From positions 36,893 through 100,892 of the forward strand of contig CAWCLK010000052.1 in NCBI GenBank assembly GCA_963796225.1: a stretch of 64,000 nt of DNA. Reading direction: 5' to 3'. A program made the position numbers and the translations under genes. How positions within the stretch are numbered: the first letter of the stretch is position 1; each line of letters begins with the position of its first letter. The notes below the pieces were generated by a model. It did no database searches, had not been told where the DNA came from, and saw only the letters and a program-made list of their open reading frames with translations. Below, in pieces: positions 43,497 through 52,801 of the stretch. This DNA comes from CAWCLK01 sp963796225. GTDB lineage: Bacteria; Actinomycetota; Nitriliruptoria; Nitriliruptorales; Nitriliruptoraceae.

Positions 43497-44450
43497 ATGC
43501 CCCGTTACGGCTTCACGTTGTTCTCCGAGCTCAACGGCCCTCGCGCCATGCTCGACCAGGCCCGCGCGGCCGAGGACGCTGGGTTCGACTTCCTCGGGAT
43601 GTCGGACCACTTCCACCCGTGGCTGTCGCGCCACACCGACAGCCCGCTCGCGTGGAGCGCCCTCGGGGCCGTGGCCGCCACCACCAGCCATGTGGACCTG
43701 GTGACCCTCGTGACGTGCCCGTTCATGCGCTACCACCCGGCGATCATCGCCCAGGGCGCCGCGACGGTGCAGGACATCAGCGACGGTCGGTTCACCCTGG
43801 GGCTCGGGGCCGGCGAGAACCTGTCCGAGCACATCGTCGGCCAACGCTGGCCGGCGGTCGACGTCCGCCACGAGATGTTGCGCGAGGCGATCGAGATCAT
43901 CCGCGAGCTGTGGGCCGGCGACTGGACCACCTACCGCGGTCAGCACCTGACCGTCGAGGACGCGAAGCTGCACACGCTCCCGACCACGCCCCCGCGCATC
44001 GGCGTGGCCGCCTCGGGTCCCCAGTCGATCGACCTGGCGGCCGAGCTCGCCGACGACATCATCACCGACGGCCCCGAGCCCGACGTGGTCAGCGGGTTCC
44101 GTGACCGCAAGCCCGATGGCGGCAGCTGGACCCAGATCCCCGTCTCCTACGACCCGGACCACCAGACGGCCCTCGGCCACGCACACCACTTCGCGTTCGG
44201 GGCCACGGGCTGGAAGGTGATGAGCGAGCTGCCCAACATCCCGGGTTTCGACGCCACCGCCTCGCTGGTCGACGACGACATGATCCAGGAGCTGGTGGTG
44301 ACCGGCGACGACCCCGCGCCGCTGGCCGACAAGGTCCAGCAGGCCGCCGAGGCGGGGTACGACAACATCGCCTTCGTGCAGGTCGGCCCCGACCGCACCG
44401 AGGGCTTCCAGCGCTGGTTCACCGAGCAGGTGCGCCCGAAGCTGCCGTGA
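43497..44450 (+). CDS. F420-dependent LLM-class oxidoreductase (TIGR03557 type)
   Basis: The 317-residue product is a luciferase-like barrel with GFTLFSELNGPRAMLDQARA, the F420-contacting FLGMSDHFHPWLSRHTDSPL, RYHPAIIAQGAATVQDISDG and GRFTLGLGAGENLSEHIVG. This is the F420-dependent glucose-6-phosphate-dehydrogenase-like branch. It probably moves hydride between F420 and an unknown alcohol or aldehyde. AAGGA precedes the ATG. The 3-prime end overlaps the convergent DUF6629 gene by 32 bases. Confidence 0.9.
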   Translation: MPRYGFTLFSELNGPRAMLDQARAAEDAGFDFLGMSDHFHPWLSRHTDSPLAWSALGAVAATTSHVDLVTLVTCPFMRYHPAIIAQGAATVQDISDGRFTLGLGAGENLSEHIVGQRWPAVDVRHEMLREAIEIIRELWAGDWTTYRGQHLTVEDAKLHTLPTTPPRIGVAASGPQSIDLAAELADDIITDGPEPDVVSGFRDRKPDGGSWTQIPVSYDPDHQTALGHAHHFAFGATGWKVMSELPNIPGFDATASLVDDDMIQELVVTGDDPAPLADKVQQAAEAGYDNIAFVQVGPDRTEGFQRWFTEQVRPKLP

Positions 44451-45072
44451 CCGCCTGCCGGCGCACGGCCACGAACAGGATCATGCTGGCCAGGGCGGCG
44501 ACGAAGCACCACACCGACGTGAACGCGTAGGCCTTGGCGGCGACGGTCACCAGCAGGCCCACGAAGGTCACCGCACCGAACAGCTGCAGGACCCGTCGTC
44601 CGCTGGCGAGGAACGGGCCGACCGTGGCGACCACGTAGCCGGCGGACAGCAGCAGCCCCTCGGCCCAGGGGTTGCGGTAGACCAGCGAGCTGCCCTCGGC
44701 CATGACGCCCCAGTCGGCCCAGACCAGGCTGGCCGCCAGGTAGGCGAAGACCGCCACCCCGACGGGCAGGAAGGCCGACAGCCAGCGGCGGCGTTCCGGG
44801 ACGAAGGCCAGCACGGCCAGCGGCCCCACCAGGGGCAGCAGCGCCTGTGCCCAGATGAGATAGGCGGTCGCGGCCTCGGGTCCGAGCCCCAGCGGGGCGT
44901 GGCCCTGGACGCCCAGCCACACGAGCCCCTCGGTCAGCTGGTGGGCCCCGAAGGCCAGGGGCAGCGCAGCCACGCCGAGATCACGTGGGCGACGGACCTG
45001 GGAGAGCGTGGCGACACCCACGCCGGCGACGGTGCCGCCGGCGACGAAGCTGGCGGTGGCAGAGAAGCACAT
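44419..45072 (-). CDS. DUF6629 membrane protein
   Basis: The 217-residue product begins MCFSATASFVAGG, the signature start of DUF6629, and continues with seven hydrophobic helices. The motif FGAHQLTEGLVWLGVQG after the second and SLVYRNPWAEGL later are conserved. The function is unknown. It overlaps the end of the convergent F420 gene. An inverted repeat (CCCGCAC...GTGCGGG, 45075-45097) lies just ahead of its start. Confidence 0.82.
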   Translation of the reverse strand: MCFSATASFVAGGTVAGVGVATLSQVRRPRDLGVAALPLAFGAHQLTEGLVWLGVQGHAPLGLGPEAATAYLIWAQALLPLVGPLAVLAFVPERRRWLSAFLPVGVAVFAYLAASLVWADWGVMAEGSSLVYRNPWAEGLLLSAGYVVATVGPFLASGRRVLQLFGAVTFVGLLVTVAAKAYAFTSVWCFVAALASMILFVAVRRQAVTAASGAPAR

Positions 45073-45173
45073 GGCCCGCACGCTACGACCGTGCGGGGGG
45101 CACCCCGAGGTCCCCCCGCCTTCCGGACCACGACCGTCTCGACGGCGGACGAGGACGGTGGCGGGTCGTGGTG

Positions 45174-45875
45174 TCAGATCAGGGGCTGGGGCGCGGAGGT
45201 GAAGCGAGCCGCGAGGTGGCCCGTGTCGTTCCACGCGCGCACCATCCAGCGGTCCGACATCACCACGAGGTGGGTGATCGAGGCGTTGTCGGCGCCCACG
45301 AAGGCGAAGGGTCGCGACCCCGTGGCCAGCTGCATGACCTTGCCGATGACGCCGCCGTGGGTGAACACCACCACGGTCCCGTCGGCGTGGGCGCGGGCGA
45401 TGCGCTCGACCGCACCCCGGACCCGGCTCGTCAGGTCCTCGTCGCGTTCGGCACCGGGGATGTGGTCCCACCGCTCGTCGGAGAACACCCGCTGGATGGC
45501 CGGGTCGCCCTCGGCCGCGCGCCGCCGGTACTCGCCGCCCTCGAACTCCCCCAGGTGCACCTCGCGCAGGTCGGGCTCGACCACGGGCTCGACGCCGAGG
45601 TGGTCGAGCAGCGGCTGTGCCGTCTGGCGCGTCCGCTGCAGCGTCGTGACCACGACGGCGTCGAAGCGCTCACCGGCGGCCAGCAGTCGGTCGCAGACCT
45701 GCCGGGCCTGGACGCGACCGTCGTCGTGCAGCGGCGGGTCGCCCTGGCCGTCGCGCAGCGGGAAGGGCCGGTCCGGGTCCGCCGCCGCGGACTCACCGTG
45801 CCGGACGAACAGGATCTCGCAGGCGCCGGGCGGGCGGAGGAAGCGGTACTGGCGGTAGGTGCGGGAGTCACTCAT
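45174..45875 (-). CDS. Histidine phosphatase family protein
   Basis: The 233-residue product has EILFVRHGESAAAD with the phosphohistidine RHG motif, TTLQRTRQTAQPLL, DLREVHLGEFEGGEY with the catalytic acid and VVFTHGGVIGKVMQL with the second His. It fits the phosphoglycerate mutase-like branch 1. The substrate is open. Start and length are normal. It overlaps no neighbour. The PDZ-protease gene lies 38 bases upstream on the same strand. Confidence 0.9.
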   Translation of the reverse strand: MSDSRTYRQYRFLRPPGACEILFVRHGESAAADPDRPFPLRDGQGDPPLHDDGRVQARQVCDRLLAAGERFDAVVVTTLQRTRQTAQPLLDHLGVEPVVEPDLREVHLGEFEGGEYRRRAAEGDPAIQRVFSDERWDHIPGAERDEDLTSRVRGAVERIARAHADGTVVVFTHGGVIGKVMQLATGSRPFAFVGADNASITHLVVMSDRWMVRAWNDTGHLAARFTSAPQPLI

Positions 45876-45913
45876 GCCCGTGACGATAGGGGCGCTTGCG
45901 CCCCGTGCCCCGG

Positions 45914-46897
45914 TCAGCGGGGCGCGGTCGCTCGCAGCTGCTCGATGGCGTCGTCGATCGAGGTCACGGCCAGCACGCGCACCCGACCGAGGTCGAGGTC
46001 GTCGAGCTGGTGCACCTGGCCGGCCGGCACCAGCAGGACGTCCGCGCCCGCCCGGCGTGCCGCGCCCGCCTTGGAGCGCAGGCCGCCGATCGTGCCGACG
46101 CTGCCGTCGCCGAGCAGGCGCCCCGTGCCCGCCACGTGCCGCCCGGCCGCGAGGTCCTCGCCCGACGCCGCGGCGTAGGTCGTCAGGCCGACCATGAGCC
46201 CGTGGGACGACCCCATCGCCATCGACCGGATCCAGCTGTAGGGCGGCCCGGTGCCGCCCACGGCCGCGGTGGTCCCCGGCGGGGCGAGGTCGATCACCTC
46301 GACGTGCCGGTAGGGGACGCGCCCGTCCGGGGAGACGTGGGCGACACCCTCCGCGGTGACGAGGGTCAGGTGGCCGTCGGCACGCGTCGCCGCCAGGGCC
46401 TCGCGCCAGGTCGCCCGGTCGGTCAGCCGCCGCCCGTTGACGATCGTCAGCTCTGCCCGCTCCGGCAGTCCCGGTGCCACGGGATCCCGTACCTGCACCC
46501 GAAGGCCGAGCTGCAGGTCGTGGCCGGCGCGCTGCAGCCCGACGGCAGCGGCGACCGCCTCGACGTGGGCGGGACGGGAGGAGATCGAGCCGGCACGCAG
46601 GTCCCGCGCCCCGGCCGGGCTCTCGGGGTCGATGGTGCGGCGGGCCCGCTGCCACACGAGCTCGCCCACCAGTGCGGGGCGCCCGACCGTCAGCCACGAC
46701 CACTGCCCGGGCGGGTCGATGCGTTCGCCGTCCACGACCAGACGGGTGTCGAGCCCCCAGGCCAGTCCCACCACGCTGTCGGAGACGTGCCGCCACGGGA
46801 CCGGCAGGAGCATCGCAACCACGGTGAGGACGAGCAGCCGGCGGCGCCACCGCCGCGTCGGACGGGGCGTCTGGGCGGCCAGGTCCCGCACGCGCAT
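45914..46897 (-). CDS. Membrane-anchored Lon-like (S16) protease, YlbL type
   Basis: The 327-residue product starts with a basic tail and a transmembrane helix (RRLLVLTVVAMLLPVPW), then a degenerate PDZ-like region (AELTIVNGRRLTDRATWREA). The Lon-type C-terminal domain has the catalytic Ser in AMGSSHGLMVGL and Lys in GTIGGLRSKAGAARRAG. The serine context is SSHG instead of the usual PSAG. Members cut proteins at the outer membrane face. Start is not certain; a GTG at 46972 would lengthen it by 25 residues. Confidence 0.8.
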   Translation of the reverse strand: MRVRDLAAQTPRPTRRWRRRLLVLTVVAMLLPVPWRHVSDSVVGLAWGLDTRLVVDGERIDPPGQWSWLTVGRPALVGELVWQRARRTIDPESPAGARDLRAGSISSRPAHVEAVAAAVGLQRAGHDLQLGLRVQVRDPVAPGLPERAELTIVNGRRLTDRATWREALAATRADGHLTLVTAEGVAHVSPDGRVPYRHVEVIDLAPPGTTAAVGGTGPPYSWIRSMAMGSSHGLMVGLTTYAAASGEDLAAGRHVAGTGRLLGDGSVGTIGGLRSKAGAARRAGADVLLVPAGQVHQLDDLDLGRVRVLAVTSIDDAIEQLRATAPR

Positions 46898-46991
46898 CCC
46901 GTCATCGGCGTGCGCGTCGAGCCTAGGGACGGACAGTGTCCGTTCAGCCGGGGCGGGCAGATCGTGCGACACCCGCTCGCGGGGGCGGCGA

Positions 46992-48602
46992 TCAGGCCAG
47001 TCGACGGTCCACCACGCGCTCCAGTCCGGGGGTCCGGCGCGACGCGTGCAGGCCCACGCGGGCCCCGTCGGCGTCCAGGTCGAGGATCGCGACGTGGTTG
47101 TCCAGTACCGGTCCCTCGACCGTCTCCCACCGCAGCGTGGGGGCCGCGGCACCGGACAACCGGCGCAGGGCCCAGCCGGTGACGCGGCCCACCGGGGAGC
47201 GGGCGAAGGCGAACGCACGGGCCGCCATCGGCTCGACCTCCTGGCGCATGGGCGAGGCGATCACCTGCCACACCGGCAGGTCGAAGCCGGGGCCCTCGGC
47301 CCGGTCGACCTGGCCGTAGTGGACGTCGCCGGCCAGCAGCGCCACGGTGCGCACGCCGGGCGTGCCGGCCACCCGCCGCAGGAGGTCGATCATGCGGTCG
47401 AAGGAGCGCGGGAACGCGGCCCAGTGCTCGAGGTCGATGGCGCGTCGGACGACCTCGCCGGCACGCGCCGCCAGCCCGCCCCAGGCGCCCTCACCGACGC
47501 GCTCGTTCCAGGCCTCGACGTCGTGGATGGCGCCGGGCAGGAAGACGGGCAGCGTGCTGGCCACCAGCACGTGCGAGGCCGGCTCCTGCAGGCACGTGTC
47601 CAGCCAGGCCCACTCGGCCTGGTCGAGCATGTCGCGCTCCCCCTCCAGCACCCGCGCCGCGCGGGTGTCCAGCACGACGAGGTCGGTGTCCGCGAGGCGA
47701 CGGTGGAAGCTCCACCGCGTCGCCTCCGGATCGTGGTCGGCGGCCTCGGCGAAGTCCCGCAGGCGCGGGGCGCAGTCGTCGTCGGAGGACAGCACGGCCG
47801 CGATGAGGTCGTCCTCGCGGAGGTGGCTCGGCGCGCAGTTGCCGAGGTGCTGGTAGACCCAGTAGGCCATCAGCCCACCGACGATGCGGTCCTGCCACCA
47901 GTCGGTCGCGCGCATGTCCGCGACCCAGGACGCCGAGATGTTCCAGTCGTCGATGATGTCGTGGTCGTCGAACATCATCGCGGTGGGGACGGTCGACAGC
48001 AGCCAGCGGATCTCGGGGTCCGTCCAGGACTCGCGGTACAGCCGCGTGTACTCCTCGAAGTCGGCCACCTCCTCCCCCGGTGGCTGGCTGGTGTCGCGGC
48101 GTGACCGCGCGTACGCGCGGGTCTCGGGCGACGCGGCGTCGGCGTAGACCTGGTCGCCGAGCATCAGCAGCAGGTCCGGCCAGTCGGCATGGTCGGTGTC
48201 GACGAGCTGGGCCGCGTAGGCCTCCAGCGCGTCGATCCCCATCCCCTGGGAGTGCTCGGCCCGTGGGAGGTTCCACGGCTCCTCGTCGGGCGCGGCCGCA
48301 CGGCAGGACCCGAACACGATGCGGGCCCGGTCGGCGGAGGGCCTGCGGATCACCGGGGCTGGCCAGGGGTCCTCGGGGCGCGGCCACACGGTCTGGCCAT
48401 CGAGCCGCACGTCGTAGGGCGTGACCTCGTCGCGGTCACGCAGGTCCACCGTGACGAGCGCGAAGTGGTGGCCAGCGACCTCGAAGGTCGTGGCGGTGTG
48501 GCCGAGGACCTCGACACGGCACGGCGCGTCGACCTCGACCCAGACGGTGGCGGCGTCGCGGTCCACCCATCGCAGCAGCGGTCCCAGCACCAGCTCGGGC
48601 AT
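46992..48602 (-). CDS. phoD: PhoD-like alkaline phosphatase/phosphodiesterase
   Basis: The 536-residue product is a PhoD-type metallophosphatase. After an N-terminal beta domain (LVLGPLLRWVDRDAATVWVE) come RIVFGSCRAAAPDEEPW, DLLLMLGDQVYADAAS, TAMMFDDHDIIDDW (FDDHD) and TVALLAGDVHYGQ (GDVHY). These are the metal and active-site blocks. No signal peptide is visible, so it may act inside the cell, unlike secreted PhoD. AAGG precedes the ATG at 48602. The frame is intact. Confidence 0.88.
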   Translation of the reverse strand: MPELVLGPLLRWVDRDAATVWVEVDAPCRVEVLGHTATTFEVAGHHFALVTVDLRDRDEVTPYDVRLDGQTVWPRPEDPWPAPVIRRPSADRARIVFGSCRAAAPDEEPWNLPRAEHSQGMGIDALEAYAAQLVDTDHADWPDLLLMLGDQVYADAASPETRAYARSRRDTSQPPGEEVADFEEYTRLYRESWTDPEIRWLLSTVPTAMMFDDHDIIDDWNISASWVADMRATDWWQDRIVGGLMAYWVYQHLGNCAPSHLREDDLIAAVLSSDDDCAPRLRDFAEAADHDPEATRWSFHRRLADTDLVVLDTRAARVLEGERDMLDQAEWAWLDTCLQEPASHVLVASTLPVFLPGAIHDVEAWNERVGEGAWGGLAARAGEVVRRAIDLEHWAAFPRSFDRMIDLLRRVAGTPGVRTVALLAGDVHYGQVDRAEGPGFDLPVWQVIASPMRQEVEPMAARAFAFARSPVGRVTGWALRRLSGAAAPTLRWETVEGPVLDNHVAILDLDADGARVGLHASRRTPGLERVVDRRLA

Positions 48603-48671
48603 GCACGTCGCCTTGTCGTCCGGGGGCATCCCGGAGGTTCGACGGGAGCCCGGCGACGTATGGACGAGTCC

Positions 48672-48969
48672 TCAGCCGCCGGCCATCGCGCCGACCACCA
48701 GGAACGGCTCGGTGCCCCGCGGCGACCGCGTCCGGCAGCGGGGCGTCGGGTGACTCGTGGGAGAGGTCCTCCTGAGCGGCGTAGAACCGGATGAAGGCCC
48801 GCCGCTGCTGGGTCGCGTGGTCGCGGATCGTCCCGCGCAGGACCGGGTGGGCGGCCTCGAGGGCGTCCAGCACCCGGCGCTGGGTGACCGGCGCCTCGAC
48901 GTCCAGGTGCACCTCGTGGTCCACCTGCGCCAGCGTGCGCAGGTGCGTGGGCAGGCGCACGACGATCAT
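48672..48969 (-). CDS. MoaD/ThiS-like ubiquitin-fold protein (one frame break)
   Basis: The protein starts IVVRLPTHLRTLAQVDHEVH and reads RRVLDALEAAHPVLRG, RRAFIRFYAAQEDLSHES and PLPDAVAAG. Removing one G from the GGGG at about 48717 then gives TEPFLVVGAMAGG at the end. The C-terminal Gly-Gly and beta-grasp layout fit MoaD/ThiS sulfur carriers. The ATG overlaps the stop of the BNR-repeat gene (ATGA). The same pair occurs in other actinobacteria; the BNR protein may be the carrier's partner. Confidence 0.78.
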
Positions 48970-50086
48970 GAGATCGTCTGGACCTCGACCGAGAGGATGC
49001 GCGGCAGGCCGCGGACGATCGGCTCCCACGAGTCGCCCTCGTCCGCGGACGCGAACACGTCCCCGCCGGTCGTGCCGACGTAGAGCCCACACGGGTCGAG
49101 CCGGTCCACCGCGAGGGCGTCGCGCAGCACGTTGAGGTAGCAGTGCTCCTGGGGCAGGCCCCGGCTGAGCGGCTCCCACTCGCCGCCGCCCGTGCGGCTG
49201 CGGATAGACGCGCAGCGCCCCGTCCGGCGGGTAGTGCTCGGTGTCGCTGGTGATCGGGACCACGTAGACGGTCTCGGGCTCGTGGGCGTGCACGTCGATG
49301 ACGAACCCGAAGTCGGTGGGCAGGTCCCCGCTGACCTCGTGCCAGGACACGCCGCCGTCGTCGGAGCGCATCACGTCCCAGTGCTTCTGCATGAACACGG
49401 TGTCGGGGCGGTCGGGATGCAGGGCGAGCTTGTGCACGCAGTGCCCGACGTTCGCCTCGGGGTCGGGGATCTCCTCGGAGCTCAGGCCCGTGTTCGAGGC
49501 GTGCCAGGTCTTGCCCCGATCGTCGGTGCGGAACACCCCGGCGGCGGAGATCGCGACGAGCATGCGGTCGGGATCGGTCGGGTGCTGCACGATGGTGTGC
49601 AGGCACAACCCACCCGCCCCCGGCTGCCAGTCGGGGCCGGAGCCGTGCTTGCGGAGTCCGGCGAGCTCCTGCCAGGTCGCCCCGCCGTCGTGCGACCGGA
49701 ACAACGCCGCATCCTGGGCGCCGGCGTACACCACGTCGGGGTCGGTCAGCGACGGCTCGAGGTGCCAGACGCGCTGGAACTCCCACGGGCGCAGCGTGCC
49801 GTCGTACCACTGGTGGGTCTGCGGGCCACCGTCCTCGTAGGTGAAGCGCGTTGCCCACCGGCGCCCACGACCGCCCGCCGTCGTCGGACCGCTGGATGAC
49901 CTGGCCGTGCCAGCCGGTGGACGGTGCGGCGTACAGCCGGTCCGGGTCCGCGGGCGAGCCCTGCAGGTGGTAGACCTCCCAGCCACCCCAGTGGGGCCCC
50001 TGCACGTCCCACTGCCGACGTGTCCCGTCCGCCGTCAGCACGAAGCCGCCCTTGGCCGTGCCGACCAGCACCCGTACTCCGCTCAT
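48966..50086 (-). CDS. BNR/sialidase-like beta-propeller protein (two frame breaks)
   Basis: Asp-box repeats of propellers recur: SDDGGRSWAPV, SHDGGATWQEL, TDDRGKTWHAS, SDDGGVSWHEV and DEGDSWEP. The protein starts VRVLVGTAKGGFVLTADG and ends RILSVEVQTIS. Frame changes near 49850 and 49200 are needed. The result is about 373 residues, typical for cytosolic exo-alpha-sialidase-like propellers without signal peptides. No glycosidase acid pair is evident, so a glycosidase label would be speculative. It is translationally coupled to the MoaD-like gene. Confidence 0.78.
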
Positions 50087-50220
50087 CCCGGTGTCCTCTC
50101 GACGTGTCGGTCCCTGGGCGGGCGACGCCGGGGCCCGAGACGCATCACTGCGAGCGATGCCAGACCATCCTGCCCGTTCGCGGCGACGAGGTCGAGCCCC
50201 CGTCCCGGGCGCCGACCCGT

Positions 50221-52023
50221 TCAGCCGGTGCTGGCCGGCGTCAGCTCGACGGGGTAGACGCGCAGGTTCTCGATGCTCCCGTCGCGGGGCGACCGGTCGA
50301 AGACGCGCAGCGTGCCGGACTGTCGCTGGTCGACGGCATAGGGCACCAGCACGTCGAACGTGCCAAGGACCTGGTCCGACGCCATCACGGGCCCCCGGGC
50401 GACGACGGTCCCGTCGTCGGCCCGCAGCTCGTAGTCGAACTGCGCCTCGAACACGCTCGCGACGCCGGCCACGTGCGCCGGGTTGCCGATCGTCCCGCCG
50501 TAGGCCGGGACGTCGACGAACAGGTTCGGCAGCTGCTCGGTGTAGTCCGCGCGGGTCTGCGGTCCGTCCAGTTCGATCCCCTCGCTGGAGAAGGTGTCGA
50601 CGGGCTCGCCGTCGAGCTCGAACCGGACCCCCTGCACCGCCGGGAACCGGGTCGCGGTGTAGACGACCTGCGCGAGGCGCATGAACATCGAGGTGGTCCC
50701 GCCACCATCGTCGTACCGGCTGGTCAGGTCCACCGTCGCGATGCCGTCGGTGACCGTGACGCCGTTCAGCCCGGTGCCGGCCGGGATCGCGGTGGTGACG
50801 GGGGGCGAGGCCGAGGCCTCGGCGGCCGTCGGGCCGGCCAGCAGCGCCTCCAGCGCCGCCGCGAGCGGCGAGGTCGTCGGGGCGGCCTGTCGTGCGACCG
50901 GCACCAGTCCGTGTGCGCCCGTGCGCGTGGCACCCAGCACCAGGTACGGCGTCACGGACGCGTACCCACACTCGCGCGCCTCGCGTTCGGCCGCGTCCAG
51001 CACGACCTCCGCCAGGGCGGCCGGGCCGCCGATCGCGGTGACGAGGTCGATGGCCTCGCAGTGCTGCGCGATCCACGTGGCAGCCGCGCTGCCGAGCCGG
51101 TCGGGGCCCGGGGTCAGCAGGACCGGTCCCTGACGCACCCCGCCGAGCGGGCCGGCGGCCAGGGCGTCGGGGAAGGCGTCACCCCGGGCCAGCAGCACCT
51201 CGCCGGCCGTGAACCCGAGCTCGTCCACGGCGAGGTCGGCGACAGCTGCGGCCGTCGCGGTCCGGTCGCTCCCCGCGACCCGACGCACCGCGTACCCCTG
51301 TCCCCGCAGCTCGTCGGCGACCGTGCCGGGTACCGCCAGCGGGCCGCCGAGGACCACCACCTGCTCGGGGCCGAGCTCGTCCAGCATCGCCGTCGTGAAC
51401 TCCGGCAGCCGGGGACCGTCGGTCAGCAGGATCGGGAACGGTCCGTGGAACGCCACCGGCGAGGCGCCGAGGGCATCGGGGAACCGGGTCCCGCTGGCCA
51501 GCAGGACCGTCGTCCGCCCGCCGAGCTGCCCGAGCGGCGCCAGGGCGACGGCCTGCTGGGCCACGAGTGCCGCGGTCTCGTACCGGTCACGTCCCTGGTA
51601 CCGGATCCACGCGAACCCCTCGTCCTCGAGCGCCTGCAGGACGGCGGGATGGACGGCCGCGTCGCCGCCGAGCACGTGGACGGTCCGGACGCCCAGGTCC
51701 CGCAGGGCCTCGACCGTCGCGTCCGGGAGCCGGTCGACGTCCGTGAGCAGCACCGGTGCCTGCAGGGCACCGGCGAGTCCGCTGGCCGAGACGGCGTCCG
51801 CGAAGACGTCCGCGCGGGCGAGCAGTGCGGTCTCGGTGCCGGACGGGAAGGCAGCGCGGGCCAGCCGCGCCGCCGTCTCGACCCGGGTGGCCCCAGCGAT
51901 GCGGTCGCGGCCGGCGTCCACGGTGGCCCGCGCCGGTCGCACCCCGACGGGGAGCAGCAGGGACACGACCAGCACGACGAGCAGCAGGCGGGCCAGACCA
52001 GACGGACGGAGCTGGGTGGTCAC
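50221..52023 (-). CDS. Secreted protein with three cell-wall-binding type 2 repeats, GerMN and Gmad2 domains
   Basis: The 600-residue product has a signal peptide (RLLLVVLVVSLLLPVGV ending ARA). Three CWB2 repeats follow: DRIAGATRVETAARLARAAF, DRYETAALVAQQAV with FPDALGASPVAF, and SDRTATAAAVADLAV with FPDALAAGPLGG. Then comes a GerMN domain (LAAALEALLAGPTAAEA, TSRYDDGGGTTSMFMRLAQV) and a Gmad2 immunoglobulin-like domain (AHVAGVASVFEAQFDYEL). It is expected to sit on the wall. GerMN-Gmad2 is best known from spore-germination proteins, but no sporulation genes are present here. Confidence 0.87.
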   Translation of the reverse strand: MTTQLRPSGLARLLLVVLVVSLLLPVGVRPARATVDAGRDRIAGATRVETAARLARAAFPSGTETALLARADVFADAVSASGLAGALQAPVLLTDVDRLPDATVEALRDLGVRTVHVLGGDAAVHPAVLQALEDEGFAWIRYQGRDRYETAALVAQQAVALAPLGQLGGRTTVLLASGTRFPDALGASPVAFHGPFPILLTDGPRLPEFTTAMLDELGPEQVVVLGGPLAVPGTVADELRGQGYAVRRVAGSDRTATAAAVADLAVDELGFTAGEVLLARGDAFPDALAAGPLGGVRQGPVLLTPGPDRLGSAAATWIAQHCEAIDLVTAIGGPAALAEVVLDAAEREARECGYASVTPYLVLGATRTGAHGLVPVARQAAPTTSPLAAALEALLAGPTAAEASASPPVTTAIPAGTGLNGVTVTDGIATVDLTSRYDDGGGTTSMFMRLAQVVYTATRFPAVQGVRFELDGEPVDTFSSEGIELDGPQTRADYTEQLPNLFVDVPAYGGTIGNPAHVAGVASVFEAQFDYELRADDGTVVARGPVMASDQVLGTFDVLVPYAVDQRQSGTLRVFDRSPRDGSIENLRVYPVELTPASTG

Positions 52024-52058
52024 GAGCGGATCCTCTCACGATCGGACGGGAACAGGCC

Positions 52059-52087
52059 GTGGGCCCCGACGCATCGTCGGGGCCCAC
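52059..52087 (-). terminator. Perfect 13-bp hairpin after the 229-residue membrane protein gene
   Basis: GTGGGCCCCGACG and CGTCGGGGCCCAC pair perfectly with a three-base loop, 25 bases downstream of the stop on the minus strand. No U tract follows. It is a credible terminator for a high-GC organism. Confidence 0.65.
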
Positions 52088-52111
52088 GTCCCTCGGGGTC
52101 AGGGAGGATTG

Positions 52112-52801
52112 TCAGGCGGTCTTCTCGAGCTCGCGCTCGCGGGTCGCCGACTGCTCGGTCTCGCCCTGCTTCTTGGAGGCGAAGAAGAGGCCAACGCCGG
52201 CCAGGCCGATCGCCAGCGCCTCGAGCATGGTCCGCCAGGAGGCGAAGTGCGCGAAGCCGGCTTCCATGTCGGAGATCGCACCGGTGCTGACGGAGGCCAG
52301 CAGGCCGTGCGCGCCGCCCCATGCCATCTCGCGGGCCGGGCCCTCGATCGGGTGGCTGCGGTCGAAGTCGGTCCAGTAGCGGCCGTCGACGTCGAACTCG
52401 TAGGTGCCGGCCGGGAAGACCTCACCGTTGTACTCGGCGTCCTCGGTCAGCGTGACGGTCTGGGTGCTGTGCAGGGTGTGGAAGGTGATCGTCGCGTACT
52501 GGTACATCAGCTCGGACGGGGTGTTGACCAGCGGGTCGTTGGCGTCGAAGTCGCCCTCGACGACCGGGAACTTCCAGTCGTCCACCAGCAGGGACATGAT
52601 GCCGTCGGCGCCCTCGGTGGTGCCGCGGTCGACCAGCTGGCCGTCCTCGTTGTAGGACAGCTCGACGTTCTGGGCCTTGTAGACCGCGTCCAGCGACGCG
52701 AGGCCGGCGTTGGCCTTCTGGAAGTTCACGACGCCCACGGCGAAGAGCACGAGGGCGAGCGCGATGACTCCGAAGGAGATGAGGCGGGTCACGTTCTTCA
52801 T
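52112..52801 (-). CDS. Conserved two-helix membrane protein of unknown function
   Basis: The 229-residue product has an N-terminal helix (LISFGVIALALVLFAVGVV), an extracytoplasmic domain of about 150 residues with LMYQYATITFHTLHSTQTVT, FPAGTYEFDVDGRYWTDFDR, and a C-terminal helix (MLEALAIGLAGVGLFFASKK) before a charged tail. AAGGAAG lies ahead of the ATG, so it may be well translated. I know similar actinobacterial proteins only as hypothetical. The perfect hairpin downstream and the hairpin upstream of its 5-prime gap suggest a single-gene transcript. Confidence 0.7.
   Translation of the reverse strand: MKNVTRLISFGVIALALVLFAVGVVNFQKANAGLASLDAVYKAQNVELSYNEDGQLVDRGTTEGADGIMSLLVDDWKFPVVEGDFDANDPLVNTPSELMYQYATITFHTLHSTQTVTLTEDAEYNGEVFPAGTYEFDVDGRYWTDFDRSHPIEGPAREMAWGGAHGLLASVSTGAISDMEAGFAHFASWRTMLEALAIGLAGVGLFFASKKQGETEQSATRERELEKTA

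Noticed and set aside
48966..50086. Calling the BNR protein a sialidase
   Set aside because: Asp-box repeats are present, but the catalytic Arg triad and Tyr/Glu pair of sialidases are not visible, and there is no signal peptide.
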